Positions 1 through 5,745 of a stretch of DNA of 5,745 bases are shown in pieces (position 1 is the first letter of the stretch; the number at the start of each line of letters is the position of its first letter). This DNA is from Chloroflexota bacterium. GTDB lineage: Bacteria; Chloroflexota; Anaerolineae; Ardenticatenales; Ardenticatenaceae. The translations under genes were made by a program, and so were the position numbers. Location of the stretch: positions 1-5,745 of the forward strand of contig DOUV01000520.1 of assembly GCA_003520455.1 (NCBI GenBank), read 5' to 3'. The notes beneath the pieces were generated by a model. It had not been told where the DNA came from. It made no database searches and saw only the letters and a program-made list of their open reading frames with translations.

Positions 1-61
1 AACTTGTGGGTAATAGATAGAACAATTTACCCTTGACAGGGTACTGGTACAGCGTGAAAGC

Positions 62-106
62 GTAGCCATGTAAAGGAAGATGAGGAGCGGCTTTGGACAT
101 GGCTGC
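62..106 (+). other. Imperfect hairpin in the region upstream of ccmF
   Basis: Bases 62-71 (GTAGCCATGT) can pair with 97-106 (ACATGGCTGC) over ten positions with one G-U wobble. Just inside, AAAG at 72-75 can pair with CTTT at 91-94 after a two-base GG bulge (95-96), leaving a purine-rich loop at 76-90 that contains GAGGAG. It lies 33 bases before the ccmF start. It could be a 5' leader structure in the ccmF mRNA or a terminator of an upstream transcript, although the tail after it (TCGCTTCTTGC) is only weakly T-rich. The rest of 1-139 holds no convincing gene: the only open frame running in from the left edge stops at a TGA at 34-36 after eleven codons, and could be the very end of an upstream gene. 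Confidence 0.4.
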
Positions 107-126
107 TCGCTTCTTGCAACCTGAAC

Positions 127-133
127 GAAGGAG
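127..133 (+). promoter_or_regulatory. Shine-Dalgarno site of ccmF
   Basis: GAAGGAG lies six bases before the GTG at 140. This is a strong match to the anti-Shine-Dalgarno at good spacing and fixes the GTG as the ccmF start. Confidence 0.8.
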
Positions 134-139
134 CCCATC

Positions 140-2131
140 GTGGCAGATCTCGGTCATCTCAGTTTGATGGTTGGCCTGGCGCTGGCGGTCTACGCGACGC
201 TGGCGCTGTTCTTCGGCGCCCGGCGGCGCTTACCCGAGCTCATTGCCAGTGGCCGCAACGCGGTCTGGGGCGCCCTGGCCACTACGGCCTTCGCCTTCGT
301 TGCCCTTGAGTACCTGATGGTACGCCCGGATTTTAGTGTGGCTTATGTGGCGAGCCATACCAGCATCGGCCAGCCGCTGTTCTATACCATTACCGGTATC
401 TGGGGAGGACAGGAGGGTTCGCTGCTGTTCTGGGCGTTTGTTCTCTGCATCTATACCGCGGCCGTCATGTACTTCCACCGGGACGATTTCCCCGACATGA
501 TGCCCTACGTGGTCGGGGTCATGACGTTCGTGCTCACCTTTTTCCTGCTGGTCCTCAATTTCGAGGCGCTGCCGTTTCGGCGGCTGGGCTTCATCCCGCC
601 CGATGGCCAGGGGCTAAACCCGCTGCTCCAGAACCCGAGCATGATTCTGCACCCTCCGATGCTCTACAGCGGCTTCGTGGGGTTCACGGCCCCCTTTGCC
701 TTCGCGATGGCCGCCCTCTTGAGCGGCCGCACGGGGGCTTCGTGGGTCCGTCTCTCACGGCGCTGGACACTGGTAGCCTGGATGTTCCTGAGCATAGGCA
801 TCCTCCTCGGAGCGAACTGGGCCTATAATGAGCTCGGCTGGGGTGGCTACTGGGCCTGGGACCCGGTCGAGAATGCCTCGTTGATGCCCTGGCTGGTGGG
901 CACCGCCTTCCTCCACTCGGTCATGGTCCAGGAGCACCGCGGGATGCTCAAGGTCTGGAACGTGGTGCTGATCATCCTGACCTTCGCGCTTAGCATCTTC
1001 GGTACCTTCCTGACACGCTCCGGCGTGATCGAGTCAATTCACGCCTTTGCGGTCAGCAATATCGGCACCTACTTCCTCAGCTTTATCGGCCTCGTGGTGT
1101 TGGGGTCGCTCTTCCTCCTCTTCGAGCGCCTCGATCAACTCAAGGCCGACAACGAACTGGACTCGCTGGTCTCACGTGAGTCGGCCTTCCTGCTGAATAA
1201 CATCGTCTTTCTGGGTCTTTGGTTCGCCATCTTCTGGGGCACGATCTACCCGATCGTCAGCGAGGGGCTGACCGGGACCAAGATCTTCGTCGGCCCGCCC
1301 TACTTCAACCAGGTTGCCGGGCCGATCATCCTGCTGATGCTGGCCCTGATGGGGGTGGCACCCCTGCTTCCCTGGCGGCGGGCCTCGCGCCAGCACCTGC
1401 TGCGCAATCTGGTGCCGCCCCTCGTCGTGGCGCTGGTGGTGGTGGCGGGCCTGGTGCTGGCGGGGTATCAGAAGTTCTGGGTGCTGGTGGCTCTTGGCAT
1501 CGCGGCCTTCGTCGCGGCCGGCCACGTGATGGAGTTCTGGCGCGGCGTCCGGGCGCAGAGGCAGCGTGCCCACCAGAATCCCTTCACCGCGCTTAGCGAA
1601 CTCATCGGTAGGAACCGCCGGCGCTATGGGGGCTACATCATCCACCTGGGCGTGGTCTTCATGGTCATCGGCATCGTCGGCTCGAATTTCTACAAGATTG
1701 AGAAGGATGTCACCGTCAAGCCGGGGGAGAGCTTCACGATCGGTACCTACCAGGTCGAGACGTTGCCGTTGCGGGGTGCCCAAAACGCTATCAAGCAGTC
1801 CGTCATTGCACCGGTGCAACTCAGCCGCAACGGTACGTCGCTGGGCGAGCTCAATCCAGGGATTGACTTCCACTTCAAGGTGCCCGGCGGCCAGCGCGAG
1901 ACCGAGGTTGCCGTTCGCAGTACACCGGTCGAGGACTTCTACATCGTGTTGGCCGGGGTGAATGACGACAACACGGTGACATTCAAGATTTTCATCAACC
2001 CGCTCGTCTTCTGGCTGTGGGTCGGTGGGGTGATCCTGGTCGCAGGGACCTGGGTGGCCTTTTGGCCCGACCCGCGCGAGGAGCGGATTCTGGAACGAGT
2101 CCGCGCTCGCGAGTTGGCGCTGGCGAGTTAG
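140..2131 (+). CDS. ccmF: Cytochrome c haem lyase subunit CcmF
   Basis: Core of the System I haem lyase: it takes haem from holo-CcmE and joins it to CXXCH motifs of apocytochrome c on the outer face of the membrane. The 663 residues match the family's usual 640-660. Visible marks are GGQEGSLLFW (89-98), HPPMLYSG (171-178), the WWD haem-handling motif WGGYWAWDPVEN (234-245), IHAFA (300-304) and IHLGV (501-505). His171, His259, His301 and His502 fall where the four essential histidines of E. coli CcmF (173, 261, 303, 491) are expected, so the protein looks active. About fifteen hydrophobic segments are seen. A soluble external domain lies at about 520-610, followed by a last membrane span (618-641) ending in FWPDP. 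The start is GTG at 140 with Shine-Dalgarno GAAGGAG. It is the first gene of the cluster seen here. NrfE-type paralogues are similar, but the ccmABCD neighbours favour CcmF. Confidence 0.96.
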   Translation: MADLGHLSLMVGLALAVYATLALFFGARRRLPELIASGRNAVWGALATTAFAFVALEYLMVRPDFSVAYVASHTSIGQPLFYTITGIWGGQEGSLLFWAFVLCIYTAAVMYFHRDDFPDMMPYVVGVMTFVLTFFLLVLNFEALPFRRLGFIPPDGQGLNPLLQNPSMILHPPMLYSGFVGFTAPFAFAMAALLSGRTGASWVRLSRRWTLVAWMFLSIGILLGANWAYNELGWGGYWAWDPVENASLMPWLVGTAFLHSVMVQEHRGMLKVWNVVLIILTFALSIFGTFLTRSGVIESIHAFAVSNIGTYFLSFIGLVVLGSLFLLFERLDQLKADNELDSLVSRESAFLLNNIVFLGLWFAIFWGTIYPIVSEGLTGTKIFVGPPYFNQVAGPIILLMLALMGVAPLLPWRRASRQHLLRNLVPPLVVALVVVAGLVLAGYQKFWVLVALGIAAFVAAGHVMEFWRGVRAQRQRAHQNPFTALSELIGRNRRRYGGYIIHLGVVFMVIGIVGSNFYKIEKDVTVKPGESFTIGTYQVETLPLRGAQNAIKQSVIAPVQLSRNGTSLGELNPGIDFHFKVPGGQRETEVAVRSTPVEDFYIVLAGVNDDNTVTFKIFINPLVFWLWVGGVILVAGTWVAFWPDPREERILERVRARELALAS

Positions 2132-2140
2132 GACCTTGGG

Positions 2141-2170
2141 CGGGACGGTGCTGCGTGCCGTTCCGTATTT
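2141..2170 (+). other. Hairpin with short T-run between ccmF and the CcmI-like gene
   Basis: Bases 2141-2165 fold on themselves: CGGGACGGTGC (2141-2151) pairs with GTGCCGTTCCG (2155-2165) over eleven positions, three of them G-U wobbles, with a three-base loop. TATTT (2166-2170) follows directly. It fills most of the 48-base gap and ends nine bases before the next start codon. The shape resembles a weak intrinsic terminator or attenuator, or a structure that protects the ccmF mRNA 3' end after processing. The T-run is short, so full termination is doubtful. Confidence 0.45.
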
Positions 2171-2179
2171 GCAGGCATT

Positions 2180-2686
2180 ATGACCCTCCCGTTGATTGCT
2201 GGATTGTTCCTGGCTGCAGGACTGTTCGTTTTCGTTCTGCGCCCCTTGCTGCTGGCGCGCCGCGAGCGGGCCGCGCTGCTCACAGGCAGTTCTGACGAGA
2301 CGCTCGAGAATCTTCTGTTTGAACGTGAGGCCACGCTCGCGGCCATCAAAGACCTCCAGTTCGACCATGCGATGGGGAAGCTCAGCGATGCCGACTTCCA
2401 GGAGCTTGATACGCGCTACCGGCATCGTGCCGTCGAAATTCTCCAGAAGTTAGATGCACTGGGAGTTGCGGCGGATGACCGTGAAGAGAGTCTCGAGGTG
2501 GCTCTTGACCATTGGATCGAAGAGGCGGTGGCGGCAGCCCGGAGTGCGGCCCAGGCCCAGCCTGCCCAGACGCTAGCGGTCCCGGCTCGCTTTTGCACCC
2601 AGTGTGGTCACCCGGCCGGCGCGGCCGATCGCTTCTGCGCGAATTGCGGCACGCCACTGCGGATCGAGACTCCGGCGGTCCCGTGA
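2180..2686 (+). CDS. Membrane-anchored zinc-ribbon protein with CcmI-like N-terminus
   Basis: A 168-residue protein in three parts. First comes one membrane span (about 4-22), followed by basic residues (RPLLLARRER), which by the positive-inside rule puts the rest in the cytoplasm. Next is a charged, probably helical segment (about 40-93) including LLFEREATLAAIKDLQFDH and GKLSDADFQEL, which resembles the cytoplasmic loop after the first span of CcmI/CycH proteins. After an Ala/Gln-rich linker there is a C-terminal zinc ribbon, CTQC (139-142) and CANC (153-156) with ten residues between the pairs. The second span and the TPR domain of classical CcmI, which binds apocytochrome, are absent. Lying between ccmF and ccmA, it probably assists the CcmF lyase or links it to the ABC module; that is inference. 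The Shine-Dalgarno is weak (AGG at 2173-2175). The CcmI relationship is likely but rests on motif resemblance, so no symbol is given. Confidence 0.85.
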   Translation: MTLPLIAGLFLAAGLFVFVLRPLLLARRERAALLTGSSDETLENLLFEREATLAAIKDLQFDHAMGKLSDADFQELDTRYRHRAVEILQKLDALGVAADDREESLEVALDHWIEEAVAAARSAAQAQPAQTLAVPARFCTQCGHPAGAADRFCANCGTPLRIETPAVP

Positions 2687-2736
2687 AGTCCGTTTCGAGT
2701 GTTCCCACCATGACTCCGTCCTAGCCAGCAGCGACA

Positions 2737-3438
2737 GTGATCCAGCTTCAGAACCTTACCAAGACATTTGGGCCCCAGCGCGCTCTGCGTGGCGTCTCAC
2801 TGGAGGTCGCCGAGGGCGAGTTCCTGACCCTCTTTGGGCCGAACGGTGCCGGCAAGACGACCCTCCTCAAGATTCTGGCGACGTTGATGCGGCCCACGGC
2901 CGGCCGCGTTCTGGTCCAAGGCCACGAGCTGAACGCGGCGTGGACTGAGATCCGGCGCTATATCGGTTTCGTCGCTCATCAGTCCTTTCTTTACCCCGAT
3001 CTCACCGCCGGAGAGAACCTGCGTTTCTATGGTCGTCTCTACGATCTGCCCGACGACTCAGAGAGGGCTCGCGAGGTCGTCGAGTGGGTGGGGCTGACGC
3101 CTCGATTTTATGACCCGGTCCGGACGTACTCGCGCGGCATGCTCCAGCGGCTGGCGATTGCCCGCGCGCTGCTGCACGATCCGCTCATCCTCTTGCTGGA
3201 TGAGCCCCACACCGGCCTCGACGAGGCTGCAGCCGAGCGCCTGCACACGATTCTAGCCCGTATCTCGTCCCAGGGTCGCACGATCCTGATGGCGACCCAC
3301 GACCTCCAGCGGGGTCTGGCCCTGGCGCACCGTGCCGTCATCATGCAAGCCGGTACGATCGTCTTCGAGGCGCGCCGGGCGGACCTCAGCGATGCCGAGT
3401 GGCGCGCGGTCTATCTGCGCCACGTCGGTGCGGTGTAA
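2737..3438 (+). CDS. ccmA: Haem exporter ATP-binding protein CcmA
   Basis: Cytoplasmic ATPase of the CcmABCD complex; in known systems ATP hydrolysis releases holo-CcmE from CcmC/CcmD so haem can pass to CcmF. All ABC ATPase elements are seen: Walker A GPNGAGKTT (34-42), Q-loop Gln82, signature YSRGMLQRL (131-139), Walker B ILLLDEP (151-157), D-loop TGLD (159-162) and switch His188 in ATHD. The signature has SRGM in place of LSGGQ; I recall SRGM-type signatures from other CcmA proteins, so I do not read it as damage. The 233 residues slightly exceed the E. coli protein (207). The start is GTG at 2737; no good Shine-Dalgarno precedes it, but an in-frame TAG at 2722-2724 rules out starts further up. 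The alignment-typical opening IQLQNLTKTFG supports this start. ccmB begins 14 bases after its stop. Confidence 0.94.
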   Translation: MIQLQNLTKTFGPQRALRGVSLEVAEGEFLTLFGPNGAGKTTLLKILATLMRPTAGRVLVQGHELNAAWTEIRRYIGFVAHQSFLYPDLTAGENLRFYGRLYDLPDDSERAREVVEWVGLTPRFYDPVRTYSRGMLQRLAIARALLHDPLILLLDEPHTGLDEAAAERLHTILARISSQGRTILMATHDLQRGLALAHRAVIMQAGTIVFEARRADLSDAEWRAVYLRHVGAV

Positions 3439-3441
3439 GCC

Positions 3442-3446
3442 GGGAG
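3442..3446 (+). promoter_or_regulatory. Shine-Dalgarno site that sets the ccmB start
   Basis: GGGAG lies just after the ccmA stop and six bases before the GTG at 3453. It supports that GTG over the upstream in-frame GTG at 3399, which would overlap ccmA by 40 bases. Confidence 0.65.
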
Positions 3447-3452
3447 CGGTGC

Positions 3453-4130
3453 GTGCGGGGCTACCTTCGGAAGGCCTGGGCGATCATCTGGAAGGACCTG
3501 GTGGCCGAGTGGCGCTCGAAGGAAGCGCTCAGCGCTATGTTTGTCTTCGCCTTGATTGCGCTGATGATCTTCAACTTCGCGCTGGACCTCTCGCCGGTCG
3601 AGACGAAAGTGGTGGCGCCGGGGATTCTGTGGGTCGCCTTCATCTTCGCCGGTATTCTGGGCCTCAACCGGAGCTTCGCGCGCGAGAAGGATCAGGGTAA
3701 TCTCGAGGGCCTGATGCTGGCGCCGGTGGACCGGAGCGCTATCTACGTCGGTAAGCTTCTGAGTACTCTCGTGTTCCTGTTCGCGATCGAGGCCGTGACG
3801 CTACCGCTCTTCGCGGCGCTCTTCAATGTCGTCCTGCCGGTGCTCCCACTGCTCGTGCCGCTGGTGCTCGGCTCGATCGGATTCGCCGTCGCGGGGACCA
3901 TCTTTGCAGCGATGGCAGTGAACACGCGCCTGCGGGATGTGCTGTTGCCGCTGCTCTTGCTGCCGATTCTCGTCCCGGTGGTGATTGCTGCCGTCAAGGC
4001 CAGCAGCACCGTCGTGGAGGGGGGCGGCTTGCTGAGCGATGCTGGCCATTGGGTGGGTCTGCTGGTGGCCTTCGATGTCATTTTTCTGACGGTCTCACTG
4101 CTGCTCTTCGAGTACGTCCTGGAGGAGTAG
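3453..4130 (+). CDS. ccmB: Haem exporter membrane protein CcmB
   Basis: Membrane partner of CcmA in the CcmABCD complex; despite the historical name exporter, its known role is in releasing holo-CcmE rather than proven haem transport. From the GTG at 3453 it has 225 residues, close to the usual 220. The N-terminus has the family pattern of an amphipathic stretch with WKDL (13-16) and EWRSKE (19-24). The conserved loop LNRSFAREKDQGNLEGLML (71-89) and the segment NTRLRDVLLPLLLLPILVP (157-175) are typical of CcmB. Six membrane spans are seen at about 26-44, 53-71, 99-121, 126-150, 163-181 and 201-222. The reading frame is open back to a GTG at 3399, but that start would add 18 unconserved residues inside ccmA. 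An 82-base, less GC-rich gap separates it from ccmC. Confidence 0.94.
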   Translation: MRGYLRKAWAIIWKDLVAEWRSKEALSAMFVFALIALMIFNFALDLSPVETKVVAPGILWVAFIFAGILGLNRSFAREKDQGNLEGLMLAPVDRSAIYVGKLLSTLVFLFAIEAVTLPLFAALFNVVLPVLPLLVPLVLGSIGFAVAGTIFAAMAVNTRLRDVLLPLLLLPILVPVVIAAVKASSTVVEGGGLLSDAGHWVGLLVAFDVIFLTVSLLLFEYVLEE

Positions 4131-4203
4131 CACCGAACAACAAGGATGCAGAGAATGCAGTGGAAACGGGTCAACTGTGTCTAGTGGGGTTGAAACGAAA
4201 GAT

Positions 4204-4210
4204 AGGGGAG
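4204..4210 (+). promoter_or_regulatory. Purine-rich ribosome-binding site before ccmC
   Basis: AGGGGAG stands two bases before the ATG at 4213. The spacing is tight if GGAG pairs but acceptable if the upstream AGGGG does. It favours the ATG over the in-frame GTG at 4177, which has only a weak GGAAACGGG stretch upstream of it. Confidence 0.45.
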
Positions 4211-4212
4211 TT

Positions 4213-4965
4213 ATGAGTGTATCAACCAACCGCCTGCGTGGTGCCAGGGCGGTGCCGGAAGGCGACACATTGAGGACAGTGGCGACCGTGCTGGGCTGGC
4301 TCTTGATTCCGGGCCTGGCTCTGGCGATGGGGATGGCTCTCTTCTATGCGCCGCCCGAGGCCACGATGGGCAATGTCTACCGGATCTTTTTCTTTCACAT
4401 GCCCAGTGCCTTCGCTGCGTTTGCCGGGTTCTTCGTCACCTTCATTGCCAGCGTCGGGTATCTGCGCACGGGCAAGCGCTCGTGGGACATCTGGGCGCTT
4501 TCGGGCGCTGAGCTGGGGATTCTCTTCGCGATGATCGCCATCATCACCGGCTCGTTTTGGGCGCGGCCGGTCTGGAACACCTGGTGGACCTGGGATCCCC
4601 GCCTCACCACCACCACGATCATGTGGTTGACCTACATGGCCTACATCATGTTGCGGGGCGCGCTTGACGACCCCGAGCGCCGCGCACGCTACGCGGCTGT
4701 TATGGGCGTGATCGCGTTCATCAATGTGCCTCTCGTCTTTCTTAGCTCGCGCTGGTTCCGCACGATCCACCCGGTGCTCTTTGGCGGCGAGAATCCCGAG
4801 GCCAAGGGGAAAATTGCCTGGGAGCCGGCGATGATGCAGACGCTGATGATCTGTATGCTGGTGATTACAGTGCTCTTCACATACCTGCTGATCCGGCGGG
4901 TCTTGCTGGAGCGTTACCGGGACCGGGTGGAAGTCGCCAAACTGCGAGCGATGGAGGTTGGTTGA
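4213..4965 (+). CDS. ccmC: Haem-handling membrane protein CcmC
   Basis: CcmC holds haem in its external WWD domain and loads it onto CcmE, forming holo-CcmE. From the ATG at 4213 it has 250 residues (E. coli 245). Six membrane spans are seen at about 21-44, 65-85, 98-113, 132-148, 160-178 and 207-227. The WWD motif is WNTWWTWDPR (121-130), and the haem-ligating histidines are His62 in FFHMP and His186 in TIHPV, matching E. coli His60 and His184. This WNTWWTWD form separates CcmC from CcmF and from System II CcsA. A GTG at 4177 in frame would add 12 residues with no family likeness, so the ATG was chosen, with moderate certainty. ccmD starts one base after its stop, which implies translational coupling. 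Confidence 0.95.
   Translation: MSVSTNRLRGARAVPEGDTLRTVATVLGWLLIPGLALAMGMALFYAPPEATMGNVYRIFFFHMPSAFAAFAGFFVTFIASVGYLRTGKRSWDIWALSGAELGILFAMIAIITGSFWARPVWNTWWTWDPRLTTTTIMWLTYMAYIMLRGALDDPERRARYAAVMGVIAFINVPLVFLSSRWFRTIHPVLFGGENPEAKGKIAWEPAMMQTLMICMLVITVLFTYLLIRRVLLERYRDRVEVAKLRAMEVG
4953..4957 (+). promoter_or_regulatory. Shine-Dalgarno site of ccmD
   Basis: GGAGG inside the last codons of ccmC stands nine bases before the ccmD ATG at 4967. A full-strength site at usable spacing supports the small gene being translated. Confidence 0.65.
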
Positions 4966-4966
4966 G

Positions 4967-5122
4967 ATGTCAGAGATTGTCACTGCCAATCCCTTACCCT
5001 ACCTCGTTGGAGGCTTCGGCGCCTTCTGGCTCCTGATCCTCGGCTACCTCTACTCTCTACGCCAGCGGCGGGCCGCCCTCGACCGCGAGCTCACCCTCCT
5101 GGATGAGGACATCTCGGGCTGA
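4967..5122 (+). CDS. ccmD: Small haem exporter subunit CcmD
   Basis: A 51-residue single-span protein. In known systems CcmD is a small membrane protein that stabilises the CcmC-CcmE haem complex and is needed for CcmABC to release holo-CcmE. Here a short external N-terminus (NPLPYLVGGF, 8-17) leads into one hydrophobic span (about 12-30, including FWLLILGYLY), then a basic stretch LRQRR (31-35) and an acidic, leucine-rich tail ending LLDEDISG. This is the usual CcmD layout: a Tyr/Gly-rich start of the span, an Arg-rich cytoplasmic flank and a short coiled tail. E. coli CcmD has 69 residues. It is separated by one base from the ccmC stop. CcmD sequences are poorly conserved, so position and topology carry the call. 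Confidence 0.88.
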   Translation: MSEIVTANPLPYLVGGFGAFWLLILGYLYSLRQRRAALDRELTLLDEDISG

Positions 5123-5203
5123 CGTCGTTCCAGGCTTGTTTCGGCGCCCTCTTGTCAGGCGGCTCGAGTACAGGCGCGCCGGACGCTCGATGAAATTGCA
5201 CCA

Positions 5204-5245
5204 GGGTGCGGGCGAAAGGCCAACCACGCCCGTATCCTTCTTTCT
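5204..5245 (+). terminator. Probable intrinsic terminator of the ccm cluster
   Basis: GGGTGCGGGCG (5204-5214) can pair with CGCCCGTATCC (5227-5237) over eleven positions with two G-U wobbles, around a twelve-base loop. TTCTTTCT (5238-5245) follows on the + strand. It lies 81 bases after the ccmD stop, in the 121-base gap before the end of the convergent methyltransferase gene, so it is well placed to end + strand transcription. Read on the - strand the hairpin is followed only by a weak TTT, so it seems mainly one-way. The rest of 5123-5203 shows nothing I can name. Confidence 0.55.
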
Positions 5246-5745
5246 ACGAACCGCCGGCCTGGCCCCCGCTCTCCTGGCCCTCTGTATCCCTGCGCTCCCG
5301 CCTGGTTGCCGCGCGCACCATGATGACCGTCGGTCCCACGACCACACGGTGTACCTCGACGTCGAAGGCATCAGAGGGTTCGCGCAGCAGAAATGCCGCC
5401 ACCGGGCGAGCGTCGGACGCCAGGCGCGATCCCAAGAGTGTGGTGAGGCCTCCGCGGAGGCTCGGCGGACCTACGGCGCGCGGCGCGTCCGCCCAGAGCC
5501 AGCGACCGCCGGGACGCAAGACGCGGGCGAATTCGCGCCGCGTCGCAACGTGCGCGATGTAGGGAGCAGGGAAGGTGGTGACGAGCGTGCCAATCGTCGC
5601 ATCGGCGAGGGGAAGGGCCATCCCGTCCGCTCGAACAAGCGGGATATCTACGCCGGCCGAGCCCACCGTGCGGCGGGTGTAGCGGATCATCGCCGGCGAG
5701 AGGTCGACTCCGATGGGCCGGTGGCCGGCAGCCGCCAGCGCGACG
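5244..5745 (-). CDS. SAM-dependent methyltransferase, class I, partial (5' end outside window)
   Basis: The frame runs open to the right edge of the window, so an internal ATG at 5690 is not the true start: the 18 codons before it encode AAAGHRPIGVDLSPA, a classic part of the fold. In the visible 166 residues, IGVDLSPAMI (11-20) carries the acidic residue (Asp14) that binds the SAM ribose. ADGMALPLAD (39-48) is the next nucleotide-contacting motif, and VLRPGGRWLW (75-84) is the strand and turn after it. This is the Methyltransf_11 type. The glycine-rich SAM loop should lie just outside the window. The C-terminus ends in an unconserved Gly/Arg/Glu-rich tail. Its substrate cannot be told. It converges on the ccm cluster and is probably not part of cytochrome maturation. 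Confidence 0.85.
   Translation of the reverse strand, partial: VALAAAGHRPIGVDLSPAMIRYTRRTVGSAGVDIPLVRADGMALPLADATIGTLVTTFPAPYIAHVATRREFARVLRPGGRWLWADAPRAVGPPSLRGGLTTLLGSRLASDARPVAAFLLREPSDAFDVEVHRVVVGPTVIMVRAATRRERRDTEGQESGGQAGGS

Noticed and set aside
8..32. Inverted repeat GGGTAA (8-13) / TTACCC (27-32) as an operator.
   Set aside because: Only six pairs around a 13-base spacer; too short to separate from chance.
33..60. A perfect -35 hexamer TTGACA at 33-38 as a ccmF promoter.
   Set aside because: No good -10 stands 15-19 bases downstream; the best is TGAAAG at 55-60 with three of six matches. It would also start transcription within the 62-106 hairpin.
1172..2425. A 417-codon open frame on the - strand across ccmF and the next gene.
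   Set aside because: Its translation is rich in His, Gln, Arg and Asp with no recognisable domain, as expected of the antisense of GC-rich membrane-protein genes; the + strand genes here carry clear family motifs.
3399..3452. Upstream GTG (3399) as the ccmB start.
   Set aside because: It would overlap ccmA by 40 bases and add an unconserved 18-residue tail; GTG 3453 has a proper Shine-Dalgarno and gives the usual CcmB length.
4222..4989. A 255-codon open frame on the - strand opposite ccmC.
   Set aside because: Low-complexity His/Arg/Asp/Glu-rich translation opposite a well-conserved CcmC; a coding shadow.
5206..5562. A 118-codon + strand open frame opposite the methyltransferase.
   Set aside because: Arg/Ser/Ala-rich with no motifs, while the - strand frame has clear SAM-methyltransferase motifs.
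5244..5690. ATG at 5690 as the true start of the methyltransferase.
   Set aside because: The conserved IGVDLSPA motif is encoded upstream of this ATG in the same frame, which stays open to the window edge.

Overview
The window is a block of System I (Ccm) cytochrome c maturation genes from a GC-rich bacterium. In order on the + strand they are ccmF, a small membrane-anchored zinc-ribbon protein with a CcmI-like N-terminus, ccmA, ccmB, ccmC and ccmD. At the right edge is the 3' part of a convergent gene for a SAM-dependent methyltransferase. The order F - CcmI-like - A - B - C - D differs from the A-B-C-D-E-F-G-H order known from enterobacteria. Together with GTG starts and the zinc-ribbon version of CcmI, this suggests a non-proteobacterial lineage; Chloroflexota or Deinococcota would fit, but that is an inference from general resemblance and not proven here.

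Layout. Positions 1-139 form an intergenic or leader region holding a long imperfect hairpin (62-106) and a good Shine-Dalgarno. Positions 140-2131 encode CcmF, the haem lyase core. A 48-base gap holds a hairpin followed by a short T-run (2141-2170). Positions 2180-2686 encode the CcmI-like zinc-ribbon protein. ccmA (2737-3438), ccmB (3453-4130), ccmC (4213-4965) and ccmD (4967-5122) follow with small gaps. ccmD encodes only 51 residues and is easily missed. A hairpin with a T-rich tail (5204-5245) lies between ccmD and the convergent methyltransferase (5244 to beyond 5745, - strand) and is a plausible operon terminator.

How the genes work together, from what is known of the families: CcmA (ATPase), CcmB and CcmC (membrane) and CcmD (small membrane partner) load haem onto the chaperone CcmE and release holo-CcmE. 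CcmF then takes the haem and, with CcmH/CcmI-type partners, attaches it to CXXCH motifs of apocytochromes c outside the membrane. The key haem-binding histidines and WWD motifs of both CcmC and CcmF are intact, so the pathway looks functional. CcmE, CcmG and CcmH are not in this window and must lie elsewhere if the pathway is complete.

I see no wholly new system. The most unusual items are the zinc ribbon joined to a CcmI-like anchor, the hairpins at the two ends of ccmF, and an in-frame ATG upstream of ccmA cut off by a TAG.
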